Origin: Mycogone perniciosa
Lineage: Eukaryota > Ascomycota > Sordariomycetes > Hypocreales > Hypocreaceae
Assembly: GCA_025331125.1 (NCBI GenBank)
Contig: JAOALB010000009.1
Coordinates: forward strand, 248,001-312,000
DNA length: 64,000 nucleotides
Reading direction: 5' to 3'
In this document: one piece after another, positions 43,892 through 55,705 of the stretch
How positions within the stretch are numbered: position 1 is the stretch's first letter
Layout: each line of letters begins with the position of its first letter
Notes under the pieces: model-generated
Databases searched by the model: none
Told to the model about the DNA's origin: nothing
Seen by the model: the letters and a program-made list of their open reading frames with translations, nothing else
Made by a program: the position numbers and the translations under genes

Positions 43892-45457
43892 ATGATTTTG
43901 AAGAACGTTGCTGTGCGGCATGGTCAGTCAATTGGACTCTGAGATGTCAAATTTCGTAACTTACACATGCGCAGGCCGCCGCACACTGGCGTCTCCTCTA
44001 CCGAGATCCGTCCTCCGCCAACTTTCGACTGAAGTCAAGACCGCGACGACATCGAACTCGACTTCTAATGGACCAGTCCAGGCCTGGCCGACACCACAGT
44101 CCCCTGCTGCACCGCCGAAGATTGTGTCCTCGGCAAAGAAGAAGCAAAAGATTGTCGAAGAAGTCATCATGACCCTCGGAGCCGATTCCTCTCAAGAGCA
44201 TCGTGCGCATGCATGGACGAAGCCTCACCGGATTGGCGAATCAGGGGAGGCCCTCACGCCCGCTCAACAGTACACAGAGTTTCTGCGAATCCAGAAGAAC
44301 ACAAGGACTCTTGGCTCAAGGGTAGAGAAGCGTTACGTCCCGACCGAGATCATCAGCAACCCTCCTCGGCCCGAGGACGTTACGCTGGAGCTGTTGATGG
44401 CATCGCAGACGCATATGGGACACAACACCTCGCTATGGAACCCGGCGAACTCGCGATACATCTACGGCGTGCGGCAAGGAATTCACATCATCTCTTTAGA
44501 AACGACGGCGGCGCATCTTCGACGGGCGGCTCGTGTGGTGGAGGAGGTCGCTTATCGTGGGGGCATCATTCTCTTTGTTGGCACTCGCAAGGGCCAGATG
44601 GAGATTGTGACAAAGGCGGCTGAGCTATCGGGTGCTTACCATCTCTTCACCAAGTGGACTCCCGGTGCCATCACAAACCGAGACGTCATTCTCAAGACCC
44701 AGGGTATGAAGGTGGTGGACCACTTGGACCAGGAACTCGACGGATTTGACATGTTCAAGGGCACTGCAAGGCCACTTCTACCAGACTTGGTGGTTTGCCT
44801 TAACCCTCTGGAGAATTATACTTTGCTCTACGAGTGTGGTTTGAAGAACATCCCTACTATTGGAGTTATTGACACGAATGTCGACCCATCATGGGTCACG
44901 TATACCATTCCGGCGAATGATGACAGGTTAGTGTGGTTTACTCGCAGCTAGTATTCCCATCTCACTAATTATTTTATAGTCTTCGGGCCATGGCTCTCGT
45001 TGCTGGCGTGCTCGGTCGGGCAGGCGAAGCTGGCCAGAAGCGACGATTGGAAGACTCAACCAAGGGCAGTGTTTCATGGAGTACGTCTCCGGATCTGACC
45101 CGACACATGAAGAAGGAGGTGCAAGCCGCTGTCCTCAAGAGAAAGGAAGTTATGGGAAGGATACAGGCCAATATCCAGGGATTCACGGACGACGAGATGA
45201 AGCTGCTAAGATCACAATATCTTGGCGAGCAAGCAGAGGTGACTGAAGATGATATGGTGGAGATGATGGGCACGGCTGCCTTGGGAGAGGCGCGGGAAGC
45301 AATTATCAAGGCGGGAGATGTGCCTGCAGAACAGGCCGAGCAAGCGGGGGAGACACTTGAGGCTCGGCTTGGGAGCATCGAGGCGCAGTTGAAGAGTGTA
45401 CAAGAGAAGGCAACGGAGATTGAGTCGGCCATTGTAGAAGGAGGAGAGCGTTTATAG
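43892..45457 (+). CDS. MRP4: Mitochondrial small-subunit ribosomal protein uS2m
   Basis: Exons 43892-43922, 43975-44926 and 44980-45457 give 486 aa. The first 31-nt exon plus exon 2 yields MILKNVAVRHGRRTLASPLP and RSVLRQLSTEVK, a basic, acid-free mitochondrial presequence; without exon 1 it would be lost. The uS2 fold is shown by LLMASQTHMGHNTSLWNPAN, FVGTRKGQMEIVTKAAELSG, TKWTPGAITN and NIPTIGVIDTNVDPSWVTY. A long charged helical C-terminal extension (KEVQAAVLKRKEVMGRIQAN onward) is specific to fungal mitoribosomes. The protein sits between head and body of the mitochondrial 37S subunit. The donor of intron 1 is GTCAGT, weaker than usual. Confidence 0.92.
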
Positions 45458-45474
45458 GATAGGTAGGCTACATG

Positions 45475-45483
45475 TACGAAGTA
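45475..45483. repeat. Single TACGAAGTA motif copy
   Basis: It lies 18 nt after the MRP4 stop codon, so it is probably transcribed in the 3' UTR. Confidence 0.5.
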
Positions 45484-46109
45484 GAAAATGTGAAAATGTA
45501 TATGTATAATAGACGATTGTAAAGTATCACAAGGCTCGGCGGAGAAACCATGATCCAGCCCTTAGCTCCGTGCGCACCGCCAAAGAGGCTCACAGCCGGG
45601 CTGTAAACTTCGCCCTGCGCATTTCCCCTCACCGAGCAGCACCTCTCACGACGAACATTTCAGCACAGCAGCCAGCACGCCATTCAACGCACCAACAGCG
45701 CAGCTGTCTCTGCCGTCCAGTGCATGAAGTGGCCTACCTAAACGGGGGACTGCAGAGCCCTGGGCTGAGGTGTGTAGCATTCGCATTGGGCACCAGTCGG
45801 CTTCTGTGTCTCCTCCCCTCCCACCCGGTATGTGCCGAGCCCAAATCTGCTTCCACTGCTGAAGCCCTGTTGTGGGAACTTGTGGAGTGCCTTTTGATCC
45901 TACTACGAGTACATACTGTCCACTGTATGTGTCCATGTATCCATCCATAGGTTGCAGCTGCTTGTGTGTGTGACCGTGGCGGCACGCTCCAGCCATCTAG
46001 ACATCCCGATGAAGGAATGCAACGCTGATACACAAGATGCATAGCATAGCTTAGCTGACCAAGAACAGAGAGAGCCCCCCTCCATATTAAAGACTAGTTA
46101 GTGTCTGCG

Positions 46110-46118
46110 TACGGAGTA
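46110..46118. repeat. Single TACGGAGTA motif copy
   Basis: It lies 29 nt before the start of the SPT10-like gene, in the probable 5' UTR. Confidence 0.5.
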
Positions 46119-46146
46119 GCAAAGCAAGTGTAGCCCGACCAAAAAG

Positions 46147-47922
46147 ATGCCGGCCGCCGTAGACGATCCGATGAGCCCCACAATTCATCGGGTCTCCGGC
46201 CAGCCTCCGTTTCCGGACCCGAACAACCCGGCTCTGCCGCCGGACATCGTGCCTCGCCAAGTGACACTGCGGGACCGACAGACCGTTGCGACTATTGTGC
46301 CGTTTGCATCGCGACACCAGATCCCCGCATCCCTCATCGTGTATCTGTGTGCCCAGATCAACAAGGAGATTGAAGGCGGCGACACGTATCCCCTGATGGA
46401 CCCCTTTACGGCCGATGGCTTTGCGGACTACTGGTTTCAGAACTTTGGCGCTGTCATGCTGCTCGGCAACATCGAGAGTGCAGACCATATCGTCGAAGGC
46501 AAGGACTGGGCGAAGGAGTGTCTGGGCAGCTTCTACATCAAGCCCAATTACCCTGGCCGCAGCAGCCACGTCTGCAATGGCGGCCTCCTCGTCACCGACG
46601 CCTCTCGCCAGCGCGGTGCCGGTCGTCTGATGGGCGAGACGTACATTGACTGGGCCCCGCGGCTCGGCTACACGTACAGCGTCTTCAACCTCGTGTACGA
46701 GACCAACGTAGCATCTTGCAAGATCTGGGATGCGCTGGGCTTCAAGCGCATTGGCCGTGTCAAGGGGTGCGGGAACTTGAAGAGTTACCCGGACCGACTG
46801 ATAGATGCTATTATCTACGGACGCGACCTGGCGCCTGGGGAGAGCGAGGAGCTCGTGAGCGAAGAGCGGTTTGACAAAATCAAGTACTATCTCAAGTACG
46901 GTAAATATCCCAACGGCGCCGACAGGGCTGAGAAGAGTCGTCTGCGTAGTGCGGCGACGCACTACAAGCTCCTCGATGGGGATAAGTTGATGCTCAAGGA
47001 CAAGGAGGTGATATCTGACCCTGCGCGACAGTACGAGATTGCTCGCAATGTGCATGTCATTCACCACGGCGGCATCAATAAGACGACGGCAACGATTGCG
47101 GAGAAGTATCACTGGAGCCGTATCAAGGAGACCGTTAGCGATGTGATTCGGACCTGTGCCGAGTGCAAGGAGCTTGGCAAGACACCGAATCCAGGGGGGA
47201 CCCGAAAGTCAGCTATATCGATGGCGACAACATCAACAGCAGCGGCTATATTACCAAGCAATTCCACATCACGGCTCCATCACACCACCAATGTTGGTGC
47301 TGCTGGGCGAATCCTCGCTCTTCAAAGTCACGACAACATGTTGTCAAGTCTATCGCCCAGTTCAACCCCCAGCCCGAGTGCATATGCCAACCCAAGCGAC
47401 ATATCCGTCATTCCACCGTCCCACACCCTCCAATCCACACAACAAGACCATCACGGCTTACACGCCCATCACCACACGCATCACCATCACATGCATGATC
47501 ATCACACACATCACCACGAAGCACACCACCACCACACCCACCACGGCCCTATGCTCCAAGACCAACCCAATCAACACGAATCCCCTGTGTACCAACCCAT
47601 CGACCCGCAGATTATAAACCACCACCACCCGCCCTCTCAGCACGACATGTCATTTGAGCACTATCACCCCCACGCCGACTTCCAAGCCCTCCTCAGCGCA
47701 ACGGAGGATGTCGTCCCTGGCCAGGGGGAGAACGACGTCACATCCGCGGTGGATAGGGATTTGGAGATGTTGATTGAGCATGATGCTGTGGACGATGACG
47801 TGGATGACGAGGATGATGACGATGTGATGGATGGACTTACGGGTGGAACACATAGGGACAGGAGAGGAGGGCATAGAGATAGGGTGTTATACGATGTTGG
47901 ATTTGGGGGCGCAGGCGGATGA
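46147..47922 (+). CDS. SPT10: SPT10-like GNAT acetyltransferase with integrase-type H2C2 zinc finger
   Basis: Single exon, 591 aa. Residues about 40-225 form a GNAT domain with the acetyl-CoA loop VTDASRQRGAGRLMG (near 149-163) and NVASCKIWDALGFKRIGRV. Residues 303-340 form an H2C2 finger like that of retroelement integrases: HVIHHGGINKTT then CAECK. The GNAT plus integrase-type finger combination is that of yeast Spt10, which activates core histone genes by binding histone UAS elements. After the finger comes a Ser/Thr-rich linker, a stretch where about two thirds of residues 435-467 are His, and an acidic run (DDDVDDEDDDD). Orthology with SPT10 is likely; the His-rich part is not something I know from yeast. 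Splicing out of part of the linker cannot be excluded. It converges with CCT7. Confidence 0.78.
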   Translation: MPAAVDDPMSPTIHRVSGQPPFPDPNNPALPPDIVPRQVTLRDRQTVATIVPFASRHQIPASLIVYLCAQINKEIEGGDTYPLMDPFTADGFADYWFQNFGAVMLLGNIESADHIVEGKDWAKECLGSFYIKPNYPGRSSHVCNGGLLVTDASRQRGAGRLMGETYIDWAPRLGYTYSVFNLVYETNVASCKIWDALGFKRIGRVKGCGNLKSYPDRLIDAIIYGRDLAPGESEELVSEERFDKIKYYLKYGKYPNGADRAEKSRLRSAATHYKLLDGDKLMLKDKEVISDPARQYEIARNVHVIHHGGINKTTATIAEKYHWSRIKETVSDVIRTCAECKELGKTPNPGGTRKSAISMATTSTAAAILPSNSTSRLHHTTNVGAAGRILALQSHDNMLSSLSPSSTPSPSAYANPSDISVIPPSHTLQSTQQDHHGLHAHHHTHHHHMHDHHTHHHEAHHHHTHHGPMLQDQPNQHESPVYQPIDPQIINHHHPPSQHDMSFEHYHPHADFQALLSATEDVVPGQGENDVTSAVDRDLEMLIEHDAVDDDVDDEDDDDVMDGLTGGTHRDRRGGHRDRVLYDVGFGGAGG

Positions 47923-48151
47923 TGGTTATCTGGGAGGGATTTTATAGAATGCCATTCATATACAGTATGATATCCATAGTCATCACGTTTGCATCCCTAT
48001 ACAGTTATTCAGTGGGTTGGTTGGTCGTGTGCCATTATCGGGGAAAGTCATTCAAGTCTAGTAGATAGAGGCCATTTCTAGGTATCATACAGATCCTCAA
48101 AACCTCCATGCCTTTTCTTTTCAATTCCCTATCCTTTTCCAGCCTCTAGGT

Positions 48152-50081
48152 TTACCGACGAGGCATCCCCCGTCCTCTGCCCCTGACTGCTCTCTGAGCC
48201 GCACCCGTCGGCATCGGCTGCCCTGCCTGTGGCTGAGGGCTCTCTTCATTTCTGATAGTCTCGTCAACACTCAGAATCAGGCAGCTGGCTTCGGTAGCCG
48301 CCTGCAGCGCGTTGATCTTGACCAGCGCAGGCTCCCAAACGAAGCGCTGCAGCATGTCGGCTGTGCCCTCGTTCAGGAAGTCAACGCCAGCCCAAGTGTT
48401 ACCCTTTCGGTGCTCTACTCGGAGCTTGTTAAGAATGTCCGTCGCATCGAAGCCGGCGTTGTCGCACAACTGCCGAGGGATGATCTCGAGGGCCTTGGCG
48501 AAGGACTTGATGATAGCTTGCTGCTTGTGCGGGATGTTCTTGTCGGCAAATCGGTGCAGGTAAGCAGACACTTCCATCTCAACCGCACCACCACCGCCAA
48601 CAATCAATCGGTTCTTGACGGCTCGCTTGACAATCATGATGGCATCGTGCAGCGAACGCTCGACCTCGGCAATGAACTGCTCGGCTCCTCCACGCAGAAC
48701 CAAGGTACAGGTCTTGGCCTCGGGGCAGCCCTCGAAGAAGTTGTATCGTTCACCACCAATCTGTCGCTCCTCAAAGGTCTCGCAGGTGCCAAGGTGCTCG
48801 GCAAGGATATCCGAGCATGTTGACTGAATAACAGCACCGGTAGCCTGAACCACGCGCTCCATGTCTTCCGACGCAACACGACCGGCACAGAAGATGTCCC
48901 GGTCAGCAAAGTATTGAGTGGCCAAGTCTCCAATGGGCAGCTTGCTGAGGACGACCTTGGCACCAGTCTTGGAGATGGCCTCCAGCTTGTTGTAAATAAT
49001 CTGCCACTCCGCATCCACAATGGCCTGGTATTCTGAAACCTGCTCGACGCGGACCTCGGCGTTGTCCTTCTCGGCCTTCAGCTCCAGCTCGACGTTCAGA
49101 CAAACAATCTTGGGCTTCTTGAAGGACTTGGGCTGCTGCTCGAAACCGGCATAGGAGAAGGTCTTCTTGAAGGCAACACCGTTGACGAAGCGCGATTCGG
49201 TCAGGGAGCCTCCGGGGATCTTCTTGATTCCTATCAACTTCTCGTTCAGATCGTCTTGGTCCAGTGACAGAACGGCATCAACGACCACTGTGACGAGTTA
49301 GCCCCAGCCCATGGCGGCATATAGATAATTGTTTCTTACTCTTTGTGAAGAATTCGGTGTTCCGCTTGATCAGCTTGCTGGTCATGGCAGTAGCAGCCAG
49401 CTTGTTCAGGGTGTCACGTTGGTTGCCATCCTCGGTGCTAACGGCAATCTCCTTGATTTTGTTGACGGCCATTTGTGACGCTCTCCTCAGACCCTTGATG
49501 ATGATCTGCGAGCTGACGCCTTGTTCCACATGCTCCTTGACCTCCTTGAGGATCTCACCGGCCAGGACAACGACAGATGTAGTTCCATCTCCGACCTCTG
49601 CGTCTTGTGATCGGGCGATGTCGACGAGGATTCGGGCGGCGGGGTGGACGATGTCGAGGAGCTGTTGCCTATGCTTAGCCAAATTTGTTCCATATTTCTA
49701 CACTTTGTGTGTATGTGTGTATATCATCGCAGCTGTTGGTCGGTCGAACCTTCATGACGGTCGCGCCATCGTTGGTAATCGTCTGCTTGCCATTCTGATC
49801 CACCATCAACAGATCCCCACCATAGGGCCCCAGGGTCGACTTGATGGTTGCCTGGACAGCCAGACAGGCATTGATGTTGGATACGATTTGGCCTCTGCCC
49901 TGAGACGTGTCGGTCCCTGGGAGAAACGCTGGTCAGCACGCCTATGGCCTATGATATTGGGATGCGATGTCGTTCTGTGATATTGATGTGATATGGGATG
50001 GGCAGCGGTGGGCAGCGGTGGGGTAATGGAGTTACCTTCTTTCAGGACGATAATCGTCGGTGTTTGGCCTCCAAACGACAT
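48152..50081 (-). CDS. CCT7: TRiC/CCT chaperonin subunit eta
   Basis: Exons 50081-50036, 49916-49750, 49661-49340 and 49287-48152 give 556 aa. The N-terminus MSFGGQTPTIIVLKEGTDTS with QGRGQIVSNINACLAVQ, the ATPase motifs TLGPYGGDLLMVDQNG and AEVGDGTTSVVVLAGEIL, and SRFVNGVAFKKTFSYAGFEQ are those of CCT7. The equatorial domain closes with LRVEHRKGNTWAGVDFLNEG. The C-terminus is Arg/Gly-rich (RGRGRGMPRR). It is one subunit of the hetero-oligomeric cytosolic chaperonin. The intron between ATVMK and LLDIVHP uses donor GTTCGA and acceptor CAACAG; an upstream TAG acceptor would shift frame. CCT6, another ring subunit, lies 16.7 kb away in the same orientation. Confidence 0.95.
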
Positions 50082-50491
50082 TTTGGCAGTATTTCTGGAT
50101 TCCGTATGGCCAAGACGCTCGACAAGAGGGTGGAAATACGGTTTCTGGCGGATCAAAGGGGGGAAATCCAACGTTCTTCTGTCTCGTGGATGCGGGAAGC
50201 TGTCGAGCTCCGGAAAATTGTTGCAGCCTTCGCGATGATAGATTTCCGTGCACGGACCAGGCTCAGGCTCAGGTTCAGTTCAGGGACAAGAGCCCCTCCA
50301 ACTGAATTTCACGACCCCGCAGTGCATCATCAACTGGTGAACCCCTTTATTTACGTTGCCTACTTATTTACGAGTATTCTTGATATCCCCTATTCTTGGG
50401 CATACCTAGTATTATCTAGTACACAGGTATCTACTTGTAATATTAATGAAAAATCATTCGTGATCAAAGATCCGACAAAAAATGCCGTCGC
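50082..50491. other. Intergenic between CCT7 start and ankyrin gene stop
   Basis: 410 nt forming the CCT7 promoter and the ankyrin-gene 3' UTR. A TACGAGTA form of the dispersed motif lies near 50369. No coding sequence is supported. Confidence 0.45.
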
Positions 50492-51107
50492 TCATGAAGC
50501 TTGAGGCGGCTGCGCTTTTCCTCTCCCTGGCGCAGCCTCGAATTTGGCCTTCCAGATATCCTCTTGGTTGAACATGGCAATGCACTGCATTGCACTAGGA
50601 TTGCCATAATCAGGGTCTGCTCCTCCTTCTAGTAGGGTCTGATATACACAATACAATGTCAGTCTCACTCTTCAGTTGGGACACGATCTGGAGTGGTGAC
50701 GGCGCACTTCAATCACAGCATCCTCCTTCTTAAACACAGCACCAGCGAGGGGACTCTGCCCTTTGTCGTTGAGTCGATTTGGATCTGCAGCGTGCTGTAT
50801 CAGTAGCTGCACCAGTTCGGCATGGCCGTGATATGCAGCAAGCATGAGCTGAGTTGATGTGAGCACTCCTGACTTCTAGCATTGTGGCATTGTGGCATTG
50901 TGGTATCGAGAGCATAGCAGACTGCATCATACATACCAGCGTGTCTCCCTTCTCATTCGTCATGTTCGGCGGCAGTCCCGCAGGGAGGGCTTGCTGGAAC
51001 ACTGGAATATCACCCCTTCTCGCAGAGTCATACATGCGACCTGCGAAGGCGACGGCTTCTGGAGGGAGTGATGAAGAATTGCCAGCGGCGTGCTGTGAGG
51101 TATCCAT
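50492..51107 (-). CDS. Small ankyrin-repeat protein
   Basis: Exons 51107-50937, 50848-50708 and 50638-50492 give 152 aa, all joined in phase 0. Two to three ankyrin repeats are visible: FAGRMYDSARRGDIPVFQQA with LPAGLPPNMTNEKGDTL, then LMLAAYHGHAELVQLLIQHA and ADPNRLNDKGQSPLAGAVFK, then a partial repeat TLLEGGADPDYGNPSAMQC. The tail IAMFNQEDIWKAKFEAAPG is shared by small fungal ankyrin proteins I would group as unnamed. Ankyrin repeats bind proteins; no partner is suggested. Each intron falls at a repeat boundary. The second donor (GTGCGC) is weak. Confidence 0.83.
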
Positions 51108-51358
51108 GTCGGTCCTGTAGGCTCTCGGGATTTTCTCTCTCTTCGTATTTATGAACAATAGTTCTCGCGAAGAAGCCGTGAAGAAGTGTCAAGTTTTTGC
51201 CCTGCTGGATCTCGGACTGCTCGGCTTATGATGTAATACACTGGGCAGTCACATAACTACCTACGGAAAGAGTCATCACACACAATAACGACGGCATCAA
51301 TCTGATTTCCTGGGACAAATCTCTATTAAGCAACAGTAAATATAGATAATAAATAATG

Positions 51359-51367
51359 TACTTCGTA
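51359..51367. repeat. Single TACTTCGTA motif copy
   Basis: An exact 9-nt copy in AT-rich intergenic DNA. Confidence 0.5.
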
Positions 51368-53078
51368 TTGCTCACTTTATTGCTCACTTTCTTATTTAAG
51401 CAGCTTCAAACTAATAATGGAATCCCTGCATCCGCACACTACAATCTGAGTATTACCCCGCAGAGTCTTGGAGAATAATATCATCATCAACGTAATAAAG
51501 GGAGGGTCGTTTGCAAGCAAATCTTCAAACGCTACCAATGCCCTTTCTACATTATTCTTAGTATTTCTAGTTGCTGGGCTGTAGCCAAGGTTCAAAGCCA
51601 AGGCCGAAGACTTACCAGCTCTTCGTATCTCATGCATAAGCCATAAAACTGAGTATTAATGGGCTTTGCCCCTCAGTAATCCGCAGTTCCATCGCCCTCG
51701 CTGGTATCGGGCTCAGTGGGCAGAGGAGCCTGCGGCTGTGGCGTTTCTGGTCTGTGACGCATATTCTTCGTGGCTTTTTCAAGTCATCAATCAGTTTGGA
51801 GTAGTAATGTATGAAGAGATGGGTGGTCTATTATCAGCGTCTGCAAGGCTTCTAGATGTATGCAGAAGATTTAAAGAAAGTTACGATTGAGACAGCAAAG
51901 GATATATCCTCGTGATGAACATATCGTTACGTCAGGGAGTGACACAAGCGGGTTTCAGTACAGACATGCGTTACCATGCACTTACCGTATCGCCGGCCAT
52001 TTTGCGGTGCTACCTTGGTAGCTATGGGATGGTGATGGGCCTAGCGAGGTCTAGATCTATGTGGTTTGTCTTACAATTACTTCATAGATCTCGACTCTTC
52101 CGCAACTGTCGTTTGACTTGCACTGTCGAGTGTTGGCTCTGAAGGCTTCAAAGCTCGTATATGGAACCACAGCGATCAGTCGAAGCCGTATGCGTAAACC
52201 GCTATATACAAATTGCACTTAATAATCAACCGAACCGATCCATGTGCTCAGCACGTATCTATTAAGAACATGGAGTCTCGTAGTATATGACAGGGAAGGT
52301 CCAGCTTCAGGCGGGGCTGTGAGCTCTTGATGGAGGGACGGACGAATTCCATTCCTCACGGAGGAGCAAACCAGCAAGGAAGTATCTACTAGTATCTTTT
52401 CTATTACATCTCATCCTCGGCCTGCATTCTTGCGACCATCCAAAAGACGGCTTGGCTGCCAATACGTATTGCATGGGCATTTATTTCGTACAACCCATTG
52501 GAACACAGGCCAATCATCCTGGCCTGTCTGCCCCCGCTTGTGGTGCGATCTGTGACGTATCGTCAGATTCATCACGCCAGTCCATGATGCGGCAATGCAC
52601 CAACATCAGACAATCCAACGGCTTCGGTCGAACCTTATTGATTAACTGATGCAACAGCTCGCCAAGTGGCGTTGAGGAGTCACCGCATTGTCGAATCAGC
52701 ATCTCCAAATCAATCAGCATCACGATGTTCCTCGGGCTCCATCGCGGAGGATTGGCGACGCATGGCAAGGTTTATCATGTCGCATGCAGCAGCTCGGCTA
52801 GCAGCTCGCCCGCAGCTTATGTCGTCAGAAGATCTGGTTCGAGTAATGGAGAGCGGAATCTTTTTTACCTCTCTTGAGCCAATTGCCCCTTGTTCGTCTC
52901 CATTGACGCACGAGTTGTCTGCCGATTCTACCATGCCATAATAGTGGCAAGATATCCAACCACTGCTGCTCGAATCCCTGCGAAGTATCAACACACGTGT
53001 TGCTGGAGACAAATAGCTTTCTCTCGTTACTTAAGAATAAGAAGAACGCAACTGTCCGACAGAGTTCCATTCCTCCTA

Positions 53079-53087
53079 TACGAAGTA
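53079..53087. repeat. Single TACGAAGTA motif copy
   Basis: It lies 54 nt before the phosphoketolase ATG, in the probable 5' UTR or core promoter. Confidence 0.5.
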
Positions 53088-53140
53088 CTCAAGGGCAATT
53101 GTGTTCACAGCCCGCCATTACCAACAACACACCAACGACA

Positions 53141-55705
53141 ATGGCCGATATCCAGGAAATCAGACCTTTCGGCCCGGCTCGCTCAACTGTCACGGGCACT
53201 CCTCTTTCCAAAGAGGAAATTGAACTGTACAATGACTTTTTCAAAGCCAGCTGCTACCTCTCTCTGGGGATGATCTACCTCAGAGAAAATCCTCTCCTCC
53301 GCGAACCTCTCAAAAAGGAGCATTTGAAGGCTCGTTTGCTCGGTCACTTTGGCTCTGCGCCAGGACAAATATTCACTTATATGCATTTCAACCGCCTTAT
53401 CAAGAAGTATGATCTGGATGCATACTTCGTGTCCGGCCCGGGTCATGGTGCTCCAGCTGTCCTCTCCCAATCATATCTTGAAGGTGTCTACTCCGAGGTC
53501 TACCCCGAGAAATCACAAGACCTTGAGGGGCTTCAAAGGTTCTTCAAGTACTTCTCATTCCCTGGTGGCATCGGCTCTCATGCCACCCCCGAGACTCCAG
53601 GATCCATCCACGAGGGAGGTGAACTCGGCTACTCGGTTTCCCACGCTTTCGGATCCGTGTATGATAATCCAGACCTCATCGCATTGACAATGGTGGGTGA
53701 TGGCGAAGCCGAGACAGGTCCCCTAGCTACTGCTTGGCATAGCAATAAATTCCTCAACCCTATCACGGACGGCGCTGTTCTCCCCGTTCTTCATCTCAAC
53801 GGGTACAAGATCAACAACCCAACCATTCTGGCCCGAGTACCACATGGGGAACTTGAGGCGCTCTTCTTAGGATATGGGTGGAAACCCTACTTTGTCGAGG
53901 GTGACGACATCAACAGCATGCATCAGGCAATGGCAGCAACGCTTGAGCACTGTGTCACTGAGATCAAGGACTATCAGAAGCAGGCTCGTGAGAGTGGCAA
54001 GGCCTTCCGACCAAAGTGGCCCATGATTGTTCTACGCACACCCAAGGGCTGGACTGCTCCTCGCAAGCTCGATGGCAACTATCTCAGTGGGTTTTGGAGG
54101 TCACACCAGGTCCCAATTACTGACCCTGCTACCAACCCCGAGCATCTCAAAATTCTTGAGGAGTGGATGCGCAGCTATGAACCAGACAGATTGTTTGACA
54201 AGAACGGAAGACCCATTCCTTCGTTGACTGCTCTCACCCCTGAGGGAAATCGGCGCATGAGCGCTAATCCCGTCGCCAACGGCGGAATACTCAGGAAGCC
54301 TCTCAAGATCCCCGACTTCAAGAACTATGCTACCAAGGTTGACCAACCTGGTGCCGTCACGGATGCTAGCATGAAGAAACTTGGCAACTTTCTCAGAGAT
54401 ATCATTTTTGCAAACCCCAACAACTTCAGGCTGTTCGGCCCTGACGAAACAGAGTCAAATAAACTTGGCGCTGTCTATGAGGCCGGTAAGAAGGTGTGGA
54501 TGGGAGAATACTTTGAGGAAGATGCGAATGGCGGTCATCTCTCCCGCGAGGGCAGGGTCATGGAGATGCTCTCTGAGCACACCTGTGAGGGATGGCTTGA
54601 AGGCTACGTGTTGAGCGGTCGTCACGGTTTGCTAAACAGCTATGAGCCGTTCATTCACATAATCGATTCCATGGTCAATCAGGTGAGAAACCCCCTTTGC
54701 AGCTAAAACGCATTAGTCCTAACAACGCGAGCAGCATTGCAAGTGGATCGAAAAGTGTCTCGAGGTCGAGTGGCGAGCCAAGGTCGCATCGCTCAACATC
54801 CTGTTGACATCCGTCGTATGGCGACAGGATCACAACGGTTTTACTCACCAAGACCCTGGCTTCCTTGATGTTGTTGCCAACAAGAGCCCCGAGGTCGTCC
54901 GCATCTATCTCCCCCCGGATGGCAACTGCTTGCTCTCAGGTAGGACGCCTTCACTTAGTAGAGTGATGATACACTTCCTAACTAACATATCACAGTCATG
55001 GACCATTGCCTGCGATCTGTTAACTATGTTAATGTCGTCGTTTCTGACAAGCAGGATCATCTTCAATATCTCGACATGGACGCCGCGATCGCGCATTGCA
55101 CCAAGGGAATTGGCATTTGGCCACGCTTCAGCACCGATGTTGGCGAAAACCCAGATCTCGTCATGGCGTCGTGTGGTGACATCAGCACTCAGGAGACCCT
55201 CGCCGCCGTTGACCTTCTGCTCCAGCACTTCCCAGAGCTCAAGATCCGCTATGTCAACTGCGTGGACCTGTTCAAGCTGATTCACCCAAGCGAGCACCCC
55301 CACGGTCTTAGCGACAAGGAGTGGATCAGCTTGTTTACTGCTGACACTCCCATCATCTTCAACTTCCACAGCTACCCATGGATGGTGCATCGATTGACTT
55401 ATAAGCGACCGGGAAGCCAGAACATTCACGTTCGTGGATACAATGAGAAGGGCAATATCGACACTCCGCTTGAGCTGGCGATCCGTAACCAGACAGATCG
55501 ATTCAGCTTGGCTATTGATGCCATCGATCACATGCCTCATCTGCACAATCGTGGTGCGGCGGCCAGACAGGCTATGCTCAACTCACAAATTGCGGCTCGG
55601 AATGTAGCATTTGAGACGGGAATGGATCCGCCAGAATTGACGAAGTGGACATGGAAGCGGAACGGATTGTGGAACAAGGCTACAGAGAAACTGGCCATCA
55701 GGTAG
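53141..55705 (+). CDS. XFP: Xylulose-5-phosphate/fructose-6-phosphate phosphoketolase
   Basis: Exons 53141-54682, 54735-54939 and 54996-55705 give 818 aa, normal for the family. The thiamine-diphosphate site shows SGPGHGAPA (98-106), GGIGSHATPETPGSIHEGGE and the metal motif GDGEAETGP (186-194). RPKWPMIVLRTPKGWT, the mid-domain TSVVWRQDHNGFTHQDPGFL and the C-terminal domain from VMDHCLRSVNYVNVVVSDKQ complete the enzyme. It splits xylulose-5-phosphate, and often fructose-6-phosphate, with phosphate into acetyl-phosphate plus a triose or tetrose phosphate. In fungi it often works with acetate kinase; none is encoded in this window. The start ATG precedes ADIQEIRPFGP, and a longer in-frame upstream extension (from 52997) has no conserved sequence. 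Confidence 0.95.

Larger units (their letters stand above)
45458..46146. other. Intergenic between MRP4 and SPT10-like gene
   Basis: About 690 nt with no supported gene. It contains single motif copies at 45475-45483 (TACGAAGTA) and 46110-46118 (TACGGAGTA, 29 nt before the SPT10-like ATG), and a TACGAGTA form at 45904. Confidence 0.5.
51108..53140. other. Gene-poor 2-kb region upstream of phosphoketolase
   Basis: No gene is supported. A minus-strand reading frame at 51392-51637 and a plus-strand one at 51666-51890 are open, but neither has a recognisable domain or a convincing full model. Single motif copies lie at 51359-51367 and 53079-53087. Confidence 0.45.

Noticed and set aside
46087..47112. 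341-codon open frame on the minus strand opposite the SPT10-like gene
   Set aside because: It mirrors the codon bias of the real gene and has no recognisable domain; the plus-strand GNAT domain is clear.
47156..47617. Alternative frame within the SPT10-like C-terminal half
   Set aside because: Thr/Pro/His-rich shadow of the His-rich coding region; the main frame stays open to its own stop.
51392..51637. Minus-strand 81-codon frame with a GTAAGT near its start
   Set aside because: No recognisable domain, no plausible flanking exons, and no way to choose a start.
51666..51890. Plus-strand 74-codon frame
   Set aside because: No homology I recognise and no support from splice or promoter signals.
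52997..53140. 48-codon upstream extension of phosphoketolase
   Set aside because: The added sequence is not family-like, and the ATG at 53141 gives the standard N-terminus.
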